Positions 34,014 through 42,032 of a DNA stretch of 64,000 nucleotides are shown in pieces. This stretch comes from VRUE01 sp963705635 (GTDB taxonomy: Bacteria > Actinomycetota > Thermoleophilia > Solirubrobacterales > 70-9), in NCBI GenBank assembly GCA_963705635.1, contig CAVPKH010000002.1, forward strand, positions 1 to 64,000. The letters run 5' to 3'. Under the pieces are notes generated by a model. It worked only from the letters and a program-made list of their open reading frames with translations, was not told where the DNA came from and made no database searches. How positions within the stretch are numbered: position 1 is the stretch's first letter; every line of letters starts with the position of its first letter. Position numbers and translations under genes: made by a program.

Positions 34014-36391
34014 CCCGCCACCAGCTTGAACTTGCGGGTCTGCGGAGCCGGCTCCATCTCCCCCACCGCGTTGATCGCCCGCACCATGAAGACGTGCTTG
34101 CCGGCGTTCAGCCGTTTGAGCTTCAGCGGCGAGCCGCAGCCGCGCCAGCCCTGGCGATCGACCTTGCACTGGAAGCTGGTCCCTGCCTGTTCGGTCGAAT
34201 CGGTGAAGCGGAAAACGGGGCGGCGCACGCGCGTCTTACCGGCCGGGGCGAAGGTGATGCGGGTGTGCGGCGTGACGTGAGCAATCCCATCCCCCTTGGA
34301 TCCGGCCCCAGGACCAGTCGACTTGCCGCCGGCAGACGAGCCCCCACCGGTGCTCGGTTCACCACCGGGTGGCGGAGGTGGAGGCGGTGGTGCGCTTTCC
34401 TGCTTGTAGGAGATCGGGCCCGAGCATGTCGACGTGTCGCCGCTTTCGTCGGTGGCGGTTGCTCGGAAGCCGGTGGTCGAGCCAGCGGCCACGGTGACCG
34501 CGATTCCGGGCCCGCCGAGCTGCGCCGCTGTACCGGTGGCGGTCACTTCACCGGAGCAGTCCTGCGTCTTGTAAAGCTTGATCGAGGTGTTCGGGTCGGA
34601 CTGGCCGAGAATCGAAGGGGTCATGGACGCACCCGGGGAGGCCGGGCTGGTCCCGGTCAGCACCGGCGTCGCCGGACCGAGCTCCACCGAGTTGCCGGCC
34701 GAGACGAGGCGGGTCTGTCCCGCGACTCGCTCGTAGACATCGCTTTCTGAGTCGACGTCGCCTTCGGTCAGCCGTTCGGTCGACTGAAAGAAGACGTGAC
34801 CGCCATCGACGGAGGTGCCGTTGAAGTTCGCGTCGCAACCTCCCGGCGTCGGACAGGAGACACCGGGAAAGGAGATCAGCGTTGTCGTCGAGTCGGCCAG
34901 GTCGTGGACGTAGATGTCGGCCTTGGCATCGGTGTCTTGGGAGGCAAGCTGTTCGGTGGTCGTGAAGAAGACCTGGGAGGCATCGGCAGAAGCGCCGTTG
35001 AAGAAGGCCGCCGCCGATCCGTTGCCGCAGCTCGGGGCGCAGCTGGCAGCGCCGTTGGAGATTAGGACCGGCGCCCCAGCGCCGACTTCCTGCTCATAGA
35101 CGTCGGCGCTCGAGTCCGTATCCGTCGCGTCGAGCTGCTCGGTCGTGGTAAAGACGACCTTGGTCCCGTCCGCGGTCGCGCCGCCGAAGTCCGAGCCGCA
35201 GCATTCGCCCGACGTAACGAGGCTCGGCACACCCGCCTGCGAGACGTAGACGTCGGTTGATCCGTTGACGTCCCCCCCGACCAGCGGCTCGGCGGTGACG
35301 AGGAAGGCCCTGGAACCGTCTTCGGAGACGGCGACGAGATTGGACGGCTGGGCCTGGGTCCCGTCGGAAACCTGTGTCGTCACGCCCGCGGAGCGCTGGT
35401 AGACGTCGTTGGCGCCATCGGTATCCGCGGGCACTAGGCCCTCGTTGGTCTCGAAGAAGACCGTGGCCCCGTCCGCCGAGGCGTCGGCGAAGACAGAGGG
35501 TGCGCTGCTGTTCCCGCACCCCGGCGCGCAGAACGCGCTGCCCTGCGAGACGAGCGTGGTCGGCCCTGCGGGCAGTTCGCGCTCGTAGATGTCGATCGCG
35601 GTGTCGGTGTCGGCGTTGACGAGCTGCTCGAAGGTCGCGAAGAAGGCTCGTGATCCGTCTGCCGCGATGCCACGCAGGGTGGCCGGGAATTCTCCGTTCC
35701 CACATCCCGGCGGACAGGGAGAGCCACCGGCCGAGACGAGCGCCGTGGTGCCGGCAACCAGGTCTCGCTCGTAGACGTCGACCGTGTCATCGCTGTCGCC
35801 GGCGGCGAGCTGCTCTTCGGTGACGAAGAAGACTTTTGCGCCGCTTTCGGTCGCGGCCGCGAAGTTGGATTCGGCGAGACCGTTGCCACAGGCCGGTGCG
35901 CATGCCCCTTCCCCCTGAGAGACAAGTGCCGTCGTCCCTTTCGCCAGGTCCCGCATGTAGACGTCGGATTCGCGATCCGTGTCCGCCGAGACGAGAGACT
36001 CTTCGGTCGAGAAGAAGGCCTTGGTCCCGTCGGCGGAGGCCTCCTCGAAGAAGGCGTTGAAGGCGTCGTTGCCGCCGGTCGGCCCGGTCGAGACCTCGCG
36101 GGTCACGTAGTTGCCGATCGCCGTATCGAAGGAGCGCACGTACACGTCCCGCCGGCTGTCGGTGTCGCCTGGAACCAGCTTGTCGTTGGTCGAGAAGAAG
36201 GCCACGCCACCGTCGGCCGAGTTGGCCTCGTAGCTCGTTTCGGAGACGGCTTGGGCGGCAGGAGCGCCGAGCGCGGCTGCAACGAGGATGCCAATGGCAA
36301 GCGCAACTCCACGGGAGGTCCGCAGCGCGACGCCAGGAGCAGATATCGACTTCTGGGCCGGCATCGTTGGTCTATCGGTTGAGATCGTCAT
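34010..36391 (-). CDS. Secreted beta-propeller-like repeat protein of pilus locus
   Basis: Exported protein of about 790 residues between pilA and minor pilins. A signal peptide (GVALAIGILVAAALGAPAAQA) is followed by about nine repeats of roughly 60 residues. Each has the form ASADGxxVFFxTxEQLxxxDTDxxxDVYxRDL followed by TTLVS and often a CxPxCGNG disulfide loop. These resemble TolB/PD40 propeller blades with acidic DTD turns that could bind calcium. A Pro8-Gly hinge leads to an Ig-like C-terminal domain (FRFTDSTEQAGTSFQCKVDRQGW). By position it could be a PilY1-like tip adhesin; no PilY1 homology is claimed. Start is ATG 36391 or 36364. Confidence 0.85.
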   Translation of the reverse strand: MTISTDRPTMPAQKSISAPGVALRTSRGVALAIGILVAAALGAPAAQAVSETSYEANSADGGVAFFSTNDKLVPGDTDSRRDVYVRSFDTAIGNYVTREVSTGPTGGNDAFNAFFEEASADGTKAFFSTEESLVSADTDRESDVYMRDLAKGTTALVSQGEGACAPACGNGLAESNFAAATESGAKVFFVTEEQLAAGDSDDTVDVYERDLVAGTTALVSAGGSPCPPGCGNGEFPATLRGIAADGSRAFFATFEQLVNADTDTAIDIYERELPAGPTTLVSQGSAFCAPGCGNSSAPSVFADASADGATVFFETNEGLVPADTDGANDVYQRSAGVTTQVSDGTQAQPSNLVAVSEDGSRAFLVTAEPLVGGDVNGSTDVYVSQAGVPSLVTSGECCGSDFGGATADGTKVVFTTTEQLDATDTDSSADVYEQEVGAGAPVLISNGAASCAPSCGNGSAAAFFNGASADASQVFFTTTEQLASQDTDAKADIYVHDLADSTTTLISFPGVSCPTPGGCDANFNGTSVDGGHVFFQSTERLTEGDVDSESDVYERVAGQTRLVSAGNSVELGPATPVLTGTSPASPGASMTPSILGQSDPNTSIKLYKTQDCSGEVTATGTAAQLGGPGIAVTVAAGSTTGFRATATDESGDTSTCSGPISYKQESAPPPPPPPPGGEPSTGGGSSAGGKSTGPGAGSKGDGIAHVTPHTRITFAPAGKTRVRRPVFRFTDSTEQAGTSFQCKVDRQGWRGCGSPLKLKRLNAGKHVFMVRAINAVGEMEPAPQTRKFKLVAG

Positions 36392-36427
36392 TTCGCTTAG
36401 CCGTGTCAAAAATGCTGGCCGAACGAG

Positions 36428-36454
36428 CGAGGGGCGGGCAAAGCCCGCCCCTCG
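36428..36454 (-). terminator. Hairpin terminator after pilA
   Basis: A perfect 12-bp GC-rich stem (CGAGGGGCGGGC at 36428-36439 with its complement at 36443-36454) and a 3-base loop lie between the pilA stop and the PD40-repeat gene. It would lower read-through so that pilA is made in excess over the minor components. T-run is weak. Confidence 0.75.
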
Positions 36455-36499
36455 GCAACGTTCACGCTTGGCTAGGCCAAAGCGATGCGGTCAGGGTGA

Positions 36500-36979
<480 letters not shown>

Positions 36980-37044
36980 CAGGGACCTCCTAGGTTCCTA
37001 TCGATTTCGCCAGAGCCCCGTCGCGTTGCAGCCACGTGGTGTCT

Positions 37045-37140
37045 GTCGACCCCGGTGGTAGCCCGGCCGACTCCAAAAGGAGTCCCGAAAGGCTTTGCGC
37101 CCCCGCTTCGCAGCGGGTTTGCCTTTGAGCACCGAAGCAC
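37045..37140 (-). promoter_or_regulatory. Cyclic di-GMP-I (GEMM) riboswitch in pilA leader
   Basis: Read on the minus strand, the leader contains CAAAGGCAAACC, a CCCGCT-GCGA-AGCGGG stem with a GNRA tetraloop, GGGGCGCAAAGCC, a second stem GACTCC-TTTT-GGAGTC, and GGCCGGGCTACC. This is the order of conserved blocks of the GEMM-I aptamer. An outer helix CGGTG (37130-37134) with CACCG (37053-37057) closes it. The aptamer ends about 74 bases before pilA. The expression platform is not clear; the Shine-Dalgarno lies in a self-complementary ACCTAGGAGGT. Class identity is strong; on or off direction is unknown. Confidence 0.9.
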
Positions 37141-37299
37141 TGGCAGATTCATCACCCTCCCCTAATCGACCACCCCCCAGATCCCTTGATCCCCGAAACT
37201 AGGACTTCATCCCCCGAAAAGTTGTGGTTCAAATCCAAACCGCCGGATAACAGGTCAACTCAGATGTGGGTGTGCGCGTGCGCTGGGACACGCCAGCCT
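37141..37299. other. Intergenic gap between pilA leader and toxin gene
   Basis: No gene. It contains the presumed pilA promoter on the minus strand and downstream sequence of the toxin gene. It is the left edge of the toxin-antitoxin/Fic island. No clear promoter hexamers recognised. Confidence 0.4.
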
Positions 37300-37695
37300 T
37301 TAAGGTCGCGCCACAGGCAGGCCATGAGCGGTCGCGGTCTCGGCCAGGCGCTCGTCGTAGGTGAAGAAAGCGCCAATCTCCCCCCTGATGCTGAGGGCCG
37401 TAGCCAGGTGCAGGGCATCGAGACTTCGCAACCCTGCCGGGTCAATCGAGGCAGCCTGATCGAGCACGGCGTCATCGAGCGGCAGCAGCGCCACGTCGGC
37501 GATAAAGGAGCGGGCGTCCTCGGCGTACTCTGGGCCATAGCGCTCACAAGCCCGAATCGCCTCCACGCCGAGCAAGGCGCTGGACACGTAACCGTCCCAT
37601 TCGGCCAGCTCCTCAAGCAGCACCTCCAGCTCGGCCTCCTGAAGCGGCAGCTTCACATAGGCCGAGCTGTCCAGATAGGCCAGCCGTCCGGTTAC
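37300..37695 (-). CDS. PIN-domain toxin (VapC-like) with damaged start
   Basis: Predicted ribonuclease toxin, 131 residues if read from 37695. PIN acidic residues are in LAYLDSSAYVKL, SALLGVEAIRA, LRSLDALHLATAL and FFTYDERLAE. The first of these lies before the only ordinary start, GTG 37656 (MKLPLQEAELEVLL). Upstream, the frame reads GTA at 37695-37693, 6 bases after a GAGGAG ribosome site and overlapping the antitoxin stop (GTAA). An ancestral GTGA overlap would have given a normal GTG start. The gene may thus be silent or weakly translated. Fold assignment is firm, activity is not. Confidence 0.82.
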   Translation of the reverse strand, partial: VTGRLAYLDSSAYVKLPLQEAELEVLLEELAEWDGYVSSALLGVEAIRACERYGPEYAEDARSFIADVALLPLDDAVLDQAASIDPAGLRSLDALHLATALSIRGEIGAFFTYDERLAETATAHGLPVARP

Positions 37696-37973
37696 AGACG
37701 CTCCTCGCGCACTTCATCGAGAACCTGGAGGCTCGGAGGGCCTGCGGCGGGCGGCAAGGCCGAGGCGCGGACCCGAGAAAGCAGGTCCCCGCGAGGCATG
37801 GTCGCGCCCCGCTCGGCTGCGAGACGGGCTATGGGCGAGTCGACGGGACCCGACGGAAGGAGCCTCGCTACCTCCCGGCCTCGCTCCGTGACGATGAAGC
37901 TCTCCCCCGCCTTGACCTCGACGAGGTAGCGGGAGAGGTTCTGGCGCAACTCTCGAACTCCAACGTGATTCAT
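37692..37973 (-). CDS. Phd/YefM-type antitoxin
   Basis: 93-residue antitoxin from ATG 37973. The N-terminus VGVRELRQNLSRYLVEVKAGESFIVTERGREVARLLP is the Phd/YefM DNA-binding fold. The C-terminal half, Pro/Ala-rich with DEVREERL at the end, would wrap around the PIN toxin. It lies directly upstream of the toxin gene with overlapping junction, the standard order. It should repress its own promoter in the short gap before the truncated PIN fragment. Confidence 0.88.
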   Translation of the reverse strand: MNHVGVRELRQNLSRYLVEVKAGESFIVTERGREVARLLPSGPVDSPIARLAAERGATMPRGDLLSRVRASALPPAAGPPSLQVLDEVREERL

Positions 37974-38013
37974 GTGCGTCACAGTAGCACCTCAGAGCAA
38001 CACTCCTCCTGGC

Positions 38014-38217
38014 CTATACCGAAACGACGGTGAGATGCTCTCTCGGCCCGGCGAGCGCCTCCATGTCCTCGGGGTTCGAGGTGATCAGATCCGCGCCGCG
38101 GTCGACGGCGCAACAGACCCCGTGGGCATCGGCGATGTCGGCTTTGTCGCGACGGCCGAGGTGCTCGCCGATCTCTTTGGCCCGCAGCTCGTCGAGGGGA
38201 TCGACCTTTACAGTTGA
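38014..38217 (-). pseudogene. C-terminal fragment of a second PIN-domain toxin
   Basis: About 67 codons between in-frame stops, without a usable start. The translation contains DELRAKEIGEHLGRRDKADIADAHGVC followed by VDRGADLITSNPEDMEAL and ending LTVVSV. This is the last third of a VapC PIN domain, including the DAH and the TSNPED acidic motif. The N-terminal two thirds and any antitoxin are missing. It lies between fic and the Phd antitoxin, evidence that the island has decayed or recombined. Confidence 0.72.
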
Positions 38218-38241
38218 TCACCCACGGGCGGGTGTGGAGAC

Positions 38242-39450
38242 TTACTCCTCGAAGCGCTCGAGCAGCTCGAGCAGCTCGTCGCACTCCCAGGCTCGGCCCC
38301 ACTTTCGCTCGTTCAGCGGGCTGAGAATCCCTACGTCTTGGAGCTGAGAGATCGCATTCTGGACCGCGACGTGTGAGCGTCCAGTCAGCTGACTTGCAGT
38401 GGAGACGTCGATCACCGGCTGTCCCGGCAGGTTCGCTATCAACTGACGAACCACCGCGTCGCTGCGGGGATTTCCCAGCCGCTCCAGCCAATCGGCCTGC
38501 CGTTCGTCAATTGCCGATGCCATCCGCTCGGCCTCCGAGACAGCCCGCTCCGCCGACGCCGCGAAGAGATCGCACCAGCTGTTCACGTCGCCGCTGCTGA
38601 ACGCGCCGAAGCCAGCGACGTAGGACCTCTGCCTGGCGGCGAGAACGAGGCTGACCGGGGGCACGTAGTTGATCGATTCACCCGTGCGACGCAGGACGGT
38701 ATGAATCAGCGCCCGGCCCACGCGGCCATTTCCATCCACAAAAGGATGAATGTTCTCGAACTGAGCATGGACGATCGCCGCCTGGGCGATGGGCGCGAGG
38801 TCATCGCGGGCGATGAATCGGCAGAGATCGTCAAGCAGCGGGCCCACATGCTCCGGTGGGGGCGGCACATAAGCGGCTCCGATTGGATTGAAGTCGTTGC
38901 CGCCGATCCAGTTCTGTTCCTCGCGCAGCAAGCCGGCGATCCTTCGGTCGACAGAAAAGCGCAAGAGAGTGCGATGGATATCCTGAATGTCGTCTACCGA
39001 GATCTCCGTTCCGGCTACCCCCAGAGCGATCGCTCGCTGCATCGCTTCCACGTTGCCGAGGATCTCAGCCGCCTTGCCGTCCTTCCCAGCTCGGCCCGCG
39101 TCCTCGAAGGCCGCACGCGCGAGACGCTTCTGCGAGATCGCGAGCCCCTCGATGCGCGAGGAGGCGGTACTCTCGGAGCGCAGCAAGGCACTGGCCAGAG
39201 CGTTGAGCGAGGTCAAACGAGGTTCGGCGGTGTTGAGTCGTGCCAGGGCTTTGGTTGCCGACGCTATGGACGCAACCACGTCTTCATCAAATGCGAAACC
39301 GCGACCGGCGATCATCGCCGGCACGAAGGCCTCGTAGGATCCTCCGCGGCGGGCTGCCCTGCCACCGATCGCGCCCGGATTCGGTTCCCATACCCGGCGT
39401 TCGCGATGACCAAGTGGTTCGTTTGAAGGGGAATGCGTAGTGGGGCTCAC
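38242..39450 (-). CDS. Fic-family protein with N-terminal inhibitory motif
   Basis: 402-residue Fic protein, likely an AMPylating enzyme. The Fic motif HPFVDGNGRVGRAL has catalytic His235. The N-terminal helix SSRIEG (residues 97-102) is the class II inhibitory motif with Glu101, which blocks ATP gamma-phosphate binding. The C-terminal 70 residues (VIDVSTASQLTGRSHVAVQNAISQLQDVGILSPL) form a winged helix, common in chromosomal Fic proteins and likely to bind DNA. It sits in the pilus locus between pilC and the PIN module. Targets unknown. Confidence 0.92.
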   Translation of the reverse strand: MSPTTHSPSNEPLGHRERRVWEPNPGAIGGRAARRGGSYEAFVPAMIAGRGFAFDEDVVASIASATKALARLNTAEPRLTSLNALASALLRSESTASSRIEGLAISQKRLARAAFEDAGRAGKDGKAAEILGNVEAMQRAIALGVAGTEISVDDIQDIHRTLLRFSVDRRIAGLLREEQNWIGGNDFNPIGAAYVPPPPEHVGPLLDDLCRFIARDDLAPIAQAAIVHAQFENIHPFVDGNGRVGRALIHTVLRRTGESINYVPPVSLVLAARQRSYVAGFGAFSSGDVNSWCDLFAASAERAVSEAERMASAIDERQADWLERLGNPRSDAVVRQLIANLPGQPVIDVSTASQLTGRSHVAVQNAISQLQDVGILSPLNERKWGRAWECDELLELLERFEE

Positions 39451-39561
39451 CTGCGCGCGGCATCCTTTCAGCGCTTTGCCAGCTTTTAAAGCTTAGTGCC
39501 TTAACCTTTCAAAGGTGGCAAATTTCCGTAAGGTTAAGCGCAGACCGAGACAGGCACTCCA
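39451..39561 (-). promoter_or_regulatory. AT-rich fic promoter region with inverted repeats
   Basis: AT-rich compared with its surroundings. CTTAACCTT (39500-39508) and AAGGTTAAG (39530-39538) form a perfect 9-bp inverted repeat. AGCTTT-T-AAAGCT (39481-39493) is a second palindrome. Either could bind the Fic winged helix. The pilC terminator must also be here. Confidence 0.5.
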
Positions 39562-40806
39562 TCAGCGGATCTTGTCGTAGAGGCTGAAGATCGGCAGGTA
39601 CATCGCGATCACGATGAAGCCGACGATGCCGCCGACGAAGAGGATCATCACCGGCTCGATCAGGGCGGTCAGGGCCTTGACGTTGGCATCGACCTCGGCC
39701 TCGTAGAAGTCGGCGATCTTGCTCAGCATGTGCTCGAGCTGGCCGGTCTCCTCGCCGACGGCGACCATGTGGCCGACCATCGCCGGGAAGATCGGGTTGG
39801 ACTCGATCGGGCCGGCGAGGGAGCCGCCGCGCTTGACCGATGCGTAGACGTCGTCCATCGCCTGCTCGACGACGATGTTGCCGGCGGTCTCGCCGGTCAA
39901 TTTGATCGATTGCAGCATCGGCACGCCGGAGGAGACCGAGCCGGAGAAGGTGCGCGACCAGCGGGCCAGCGCCACCTTCTGGATCACGTCGCCGATCTTG
40001 AAGGGGACGCGCAGCAGGAGCCGCTGCCAGATCGCCTTGCCGCGGTCGGTCTTCTTCCAGCGGAAGAAGGCGAAGAAGGAGATCACCAGGCCCGGGATCA
40101 GCACGTACCAGTAGCCGGTGATCGCGTCGGAGGCGGTGACGCAGATCTGCGTGGGAATCGGCAGCGACGATTTTTCGGTCGGGTTTTCGGCGGCGATCTC
40201 TTCGAAGATGCCGACGAAGATCGGGATCACGAAGCTGACCACGGCGAGCAGGACGACGACCGCGACGCTGAAGATCAGCGCCGGGTACATCAGCGCCGAT
40301 TTGACCTGTCGCCGCAGGGCGTCGGCTTTCTCGACCTGGAAGGCGACCCGGTCGAGCGCCTCCTCGAGCCGCCCGGACTGCTCGCCGGAGCGGACCATTG
40401 CGCGAAAGAGCCGGTCGAAGACCTTCGGGTGGCGCTCCATCGCCTGCTCCAGCGAGCTGCCGGCCTCGACATCGGCCCGAACCCCCGCGACCGCCACCTT
40501 GATCTTCTCGTCCTGGGTCTGCTCTTCGAGCGTGTGCAGGGTGCGCAGCATCGGCATCCCGGCAGCGACCAGGGTCGCGAACTGGCGCGAGAAGATCGCC
40601 AGCTCGCGCATGTCGACGTTCTGCCAACGCTGCCAGAGGTCCTCGATCTTGAAGGGGGTGCTCTTCTCGCTGACGTCGAGGACGATCAGGCCGCGCTGGC
40701 GCAGCTGATCGGAGACCTGCGCCTTGGACTCGGCCTCCACCTCCCCGGCGGAGGCGACCCCGGCGAGGTCCATCGCCCGGAAGGCAAACGTGCTGGCGCC
40801 GGCCAT
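39562..40806 (-). CDS. pilC: Type IV pilus inner-membrane platform protein PilC
   Basis: 414-residue GspF/PilC-family protein. Two related cytosolic domains each followed by membrane helices: IFSRQFATLVAAGMPMLRTLHTLEEQ in the first and WSRTFSGSVSSGVPMLQSIKLTGE in the second, the hallmark duplicated T2SSF motif. Membrane segments near LIFSVAVVVLLAVVSFVIPIFV, WYVLIPGLVISFFAFF and the end PVMILFVGGIVGFIVIAMYLPIFSLYD. It couples PilB/PilT motors to the growing pilus. Last gene of the pilB-pilT-pilC block. Confidence 0.95.
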   Translation of the reverse strand: MAGASTFAFRAMDLAGVASAGEVEAESKAQVSDQLRQRGLIVLDVSEKSTPFKIEDLWQRWQNVDMRELAIFSRQFATLVAAGMPMLRTLHTLEEQTQDEKIKVAVAGVRADVEAGSSLEQAMERHPKVFDRLFRAMVRSGEQSGRLEEALDRVAFQVEKADALRRQVKSALMYPALIFSVAVVVLLAVVSFVIPIFVGIFEEIAAENPTEKSSLPIPTQICVTASDAITGYWYVLIPGLVISFFAFFRWKKTDRGKAIWQRLLLRVPFKIGDVIQKVALARWSRTFSGSVSSGVPMLQSIKLTGETAGNIVVEQAMDDVYASVKRGGSLAGPIESNPIFPAMVGHMVAVGEETGQLEHMLSKIADFYEAEVDANVKALTALIEPVMILFVGGIVGFIVIAMYLPIFSLYDKIR

Positions 40807-40809
40807 CGC

Positions 40810-41976
40810 CTAGCTCCCTTGCGTGTAGGCGGGCTGCGGAGGGGCGCTGGGCGGCGGCGCGAGCGCCGCCCCATCACCCGGCATGCCAGATCCGGGAGGT
40901 GGCATCACCGGACCCGAGCCGAGCAGTCGCTTCAGCTCCTCGGGGACCGAGGCACGCTGTTCGGCCACCGCGCGGGTGATCTTCCCCGCTCGGACCAGCC
41001 GTGCCAGGTCGGCGTCCATCGTCTGCATGCCGACGGCGCCCGAGGTCTGCACGGCGGCGTAGATCTGGTGGGTCTTGCCCTCGCGGATCAGGTTGCGGAT
41101 CGCCGGAGTGGGCACCAGCACCTCGCAGGCGACGACGCGTCCCAAGCCATCGGCGGTGGGCAGCAGTTGCTGGGTGACGATCCCCTGCAGGGCGATCGAG
41201 AGCTGCGTCCGCACCTGACCCTGCTGCGCGGGCGGGAAGACGTCGATGATCCGGTCGACGGTCTGCGCCGTGGATTGGGTGTGCAGGGTGGCGAAGACAA
41301 GGTGACCGGTCTCAGCCGCGGTCAGCGCGGTGGAGATCGTCTCCAGGTCGCGCATCTCACCGACCAGGATCACGTCGGGATCCTCTCGCAGGGCGGCGCG
41401 CAGGCCGAGGGCGAAATCGGGCGCGTCGGAGCCGACCTCGCGCTGGTTGACGATCGAGCGCTTGTGCTGGTGCAGGAACTCGATCGGGTCCTCGATCGTG
41501 AGGATGTGGTCCTGGTTCTCGCTGTTGATCACGTCGATCATCGCCGCCAGGGTCGTGCTCTTGCCCGAGCCGGTGGGCCCGGTGACGAGGACGAAGCCGC
41601 GTGGTTTGGCGGTCAGCTCGCGCAGAACCTGCGGGACGGCGAGCGAGTCAAGCGTGGGGATGTCCTGCGGCACCAGGCGAAAGGCAGCGCTGACCGAGCC
41701 GCGCTGGAAGAAGCAGTTGACGCGGAAGCGGGCAACATGGGGGATCGCGTAGGCGAAGTCGAGCTGCTTCTGGGTCTCGAAGCGCTTGCGCTGGTCGTCG
41801 TTGAGGATGCCGTAGACGACCTCACGGGTCTCCTGCCCGGTGAGCACTGGAAACCCCTCCATCGGCTCGATCTTGCCCTTGTTGCGGATCGCGGGCGGGA
41901 AGCCGGGGGTCAGGTGCACATCGGAGGCCTTGGCCTCGACCATGCGGCCGAGAACCTCTGCGAAGTCGAAGTCCAT
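40810..41976 (-). CDS. pilT: Type IV pilus retraction ATPase PilT (first copy)
   Basis: 388-residue hexameric ATPase. Start at ATG 41976 (MDFDFAEVLGRMVEAKASDVHLTPGFPPAIR). Walker A is VTGPTGSGKSTTL, the Asp box LTIEDPIEFLH, Walker B ILVGEMRDLETI and the His box HLVFATLHTQ. The C-terminal AIRNLIREGKTHQIYAAVQT is PilT-specific, followed by a Pro-rich tail (MPPPGSGMPGDGAALAPPPSAPPQ) not usual for PilT. Lies between pilB and pilC. A second PilT gene is at 45977-47110. Confidence 0.93.
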   Translation of the reverse strand: MDFDFAEVLGRMVEAKASDVHLTPGFPPAIRNKGKIEPMEGFPVLTGQETREVVYGILNDDQRKRFETQKQLDFAYAIPHVARFRVNCFFQRGSVSAAFRLVPQDIPTLDSLAVPQVLRELTAKPRGFVLVTGPTGSGKSTTLAAMIDVINSENQDHILTIEDPIEFLHQHKRSIVNQREVGSDAPDFALGLRAALREDPDVILVGEMRDLETISTALTAAETGHLVFATLHTQSTAQTVDRIIDVFPPAQQGQVRTQLSIALQGIVTQQLLPTADGLGRVVACEVLVPTPAIRNLIREGKTHQIYAAVQTSGAVGMQTMDADLARLVRAGKITRAVAEQRASVPEELKRLLGSGPVMPPPGSGMPGDGAALAPPPSAPPQPAYTQGS

Positions 41977-42032
41977 GGGTCTAGATCGTCTCCTCGGACG
42001 AAATCCTCGATACCCGGAACCGGGTAAGCGGG

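Noticed and set aside
36385..36409. TTGACA on the minus strand before the PD40-repeat gene
   Set aside because: No -10 box at 16-18 bases; it lies against the start codon of the gene, so it is more likely chance.
37226..37236. GGTTCAAATCC, which looks like a tRNA T-loop, beside the toxin island
   Set aside because: The flanking bases do not form a T-stem beyond 3 bp, and no matching acceptor stem or anticodon arm is found. Not accepted as tRNA or attachment site.
39730..42027. 765-codon open frame on the plus strand
   Set aside because: Antisense to pilC and pilT, with repetitive Asp/Arg/Leu composition and no family motif.
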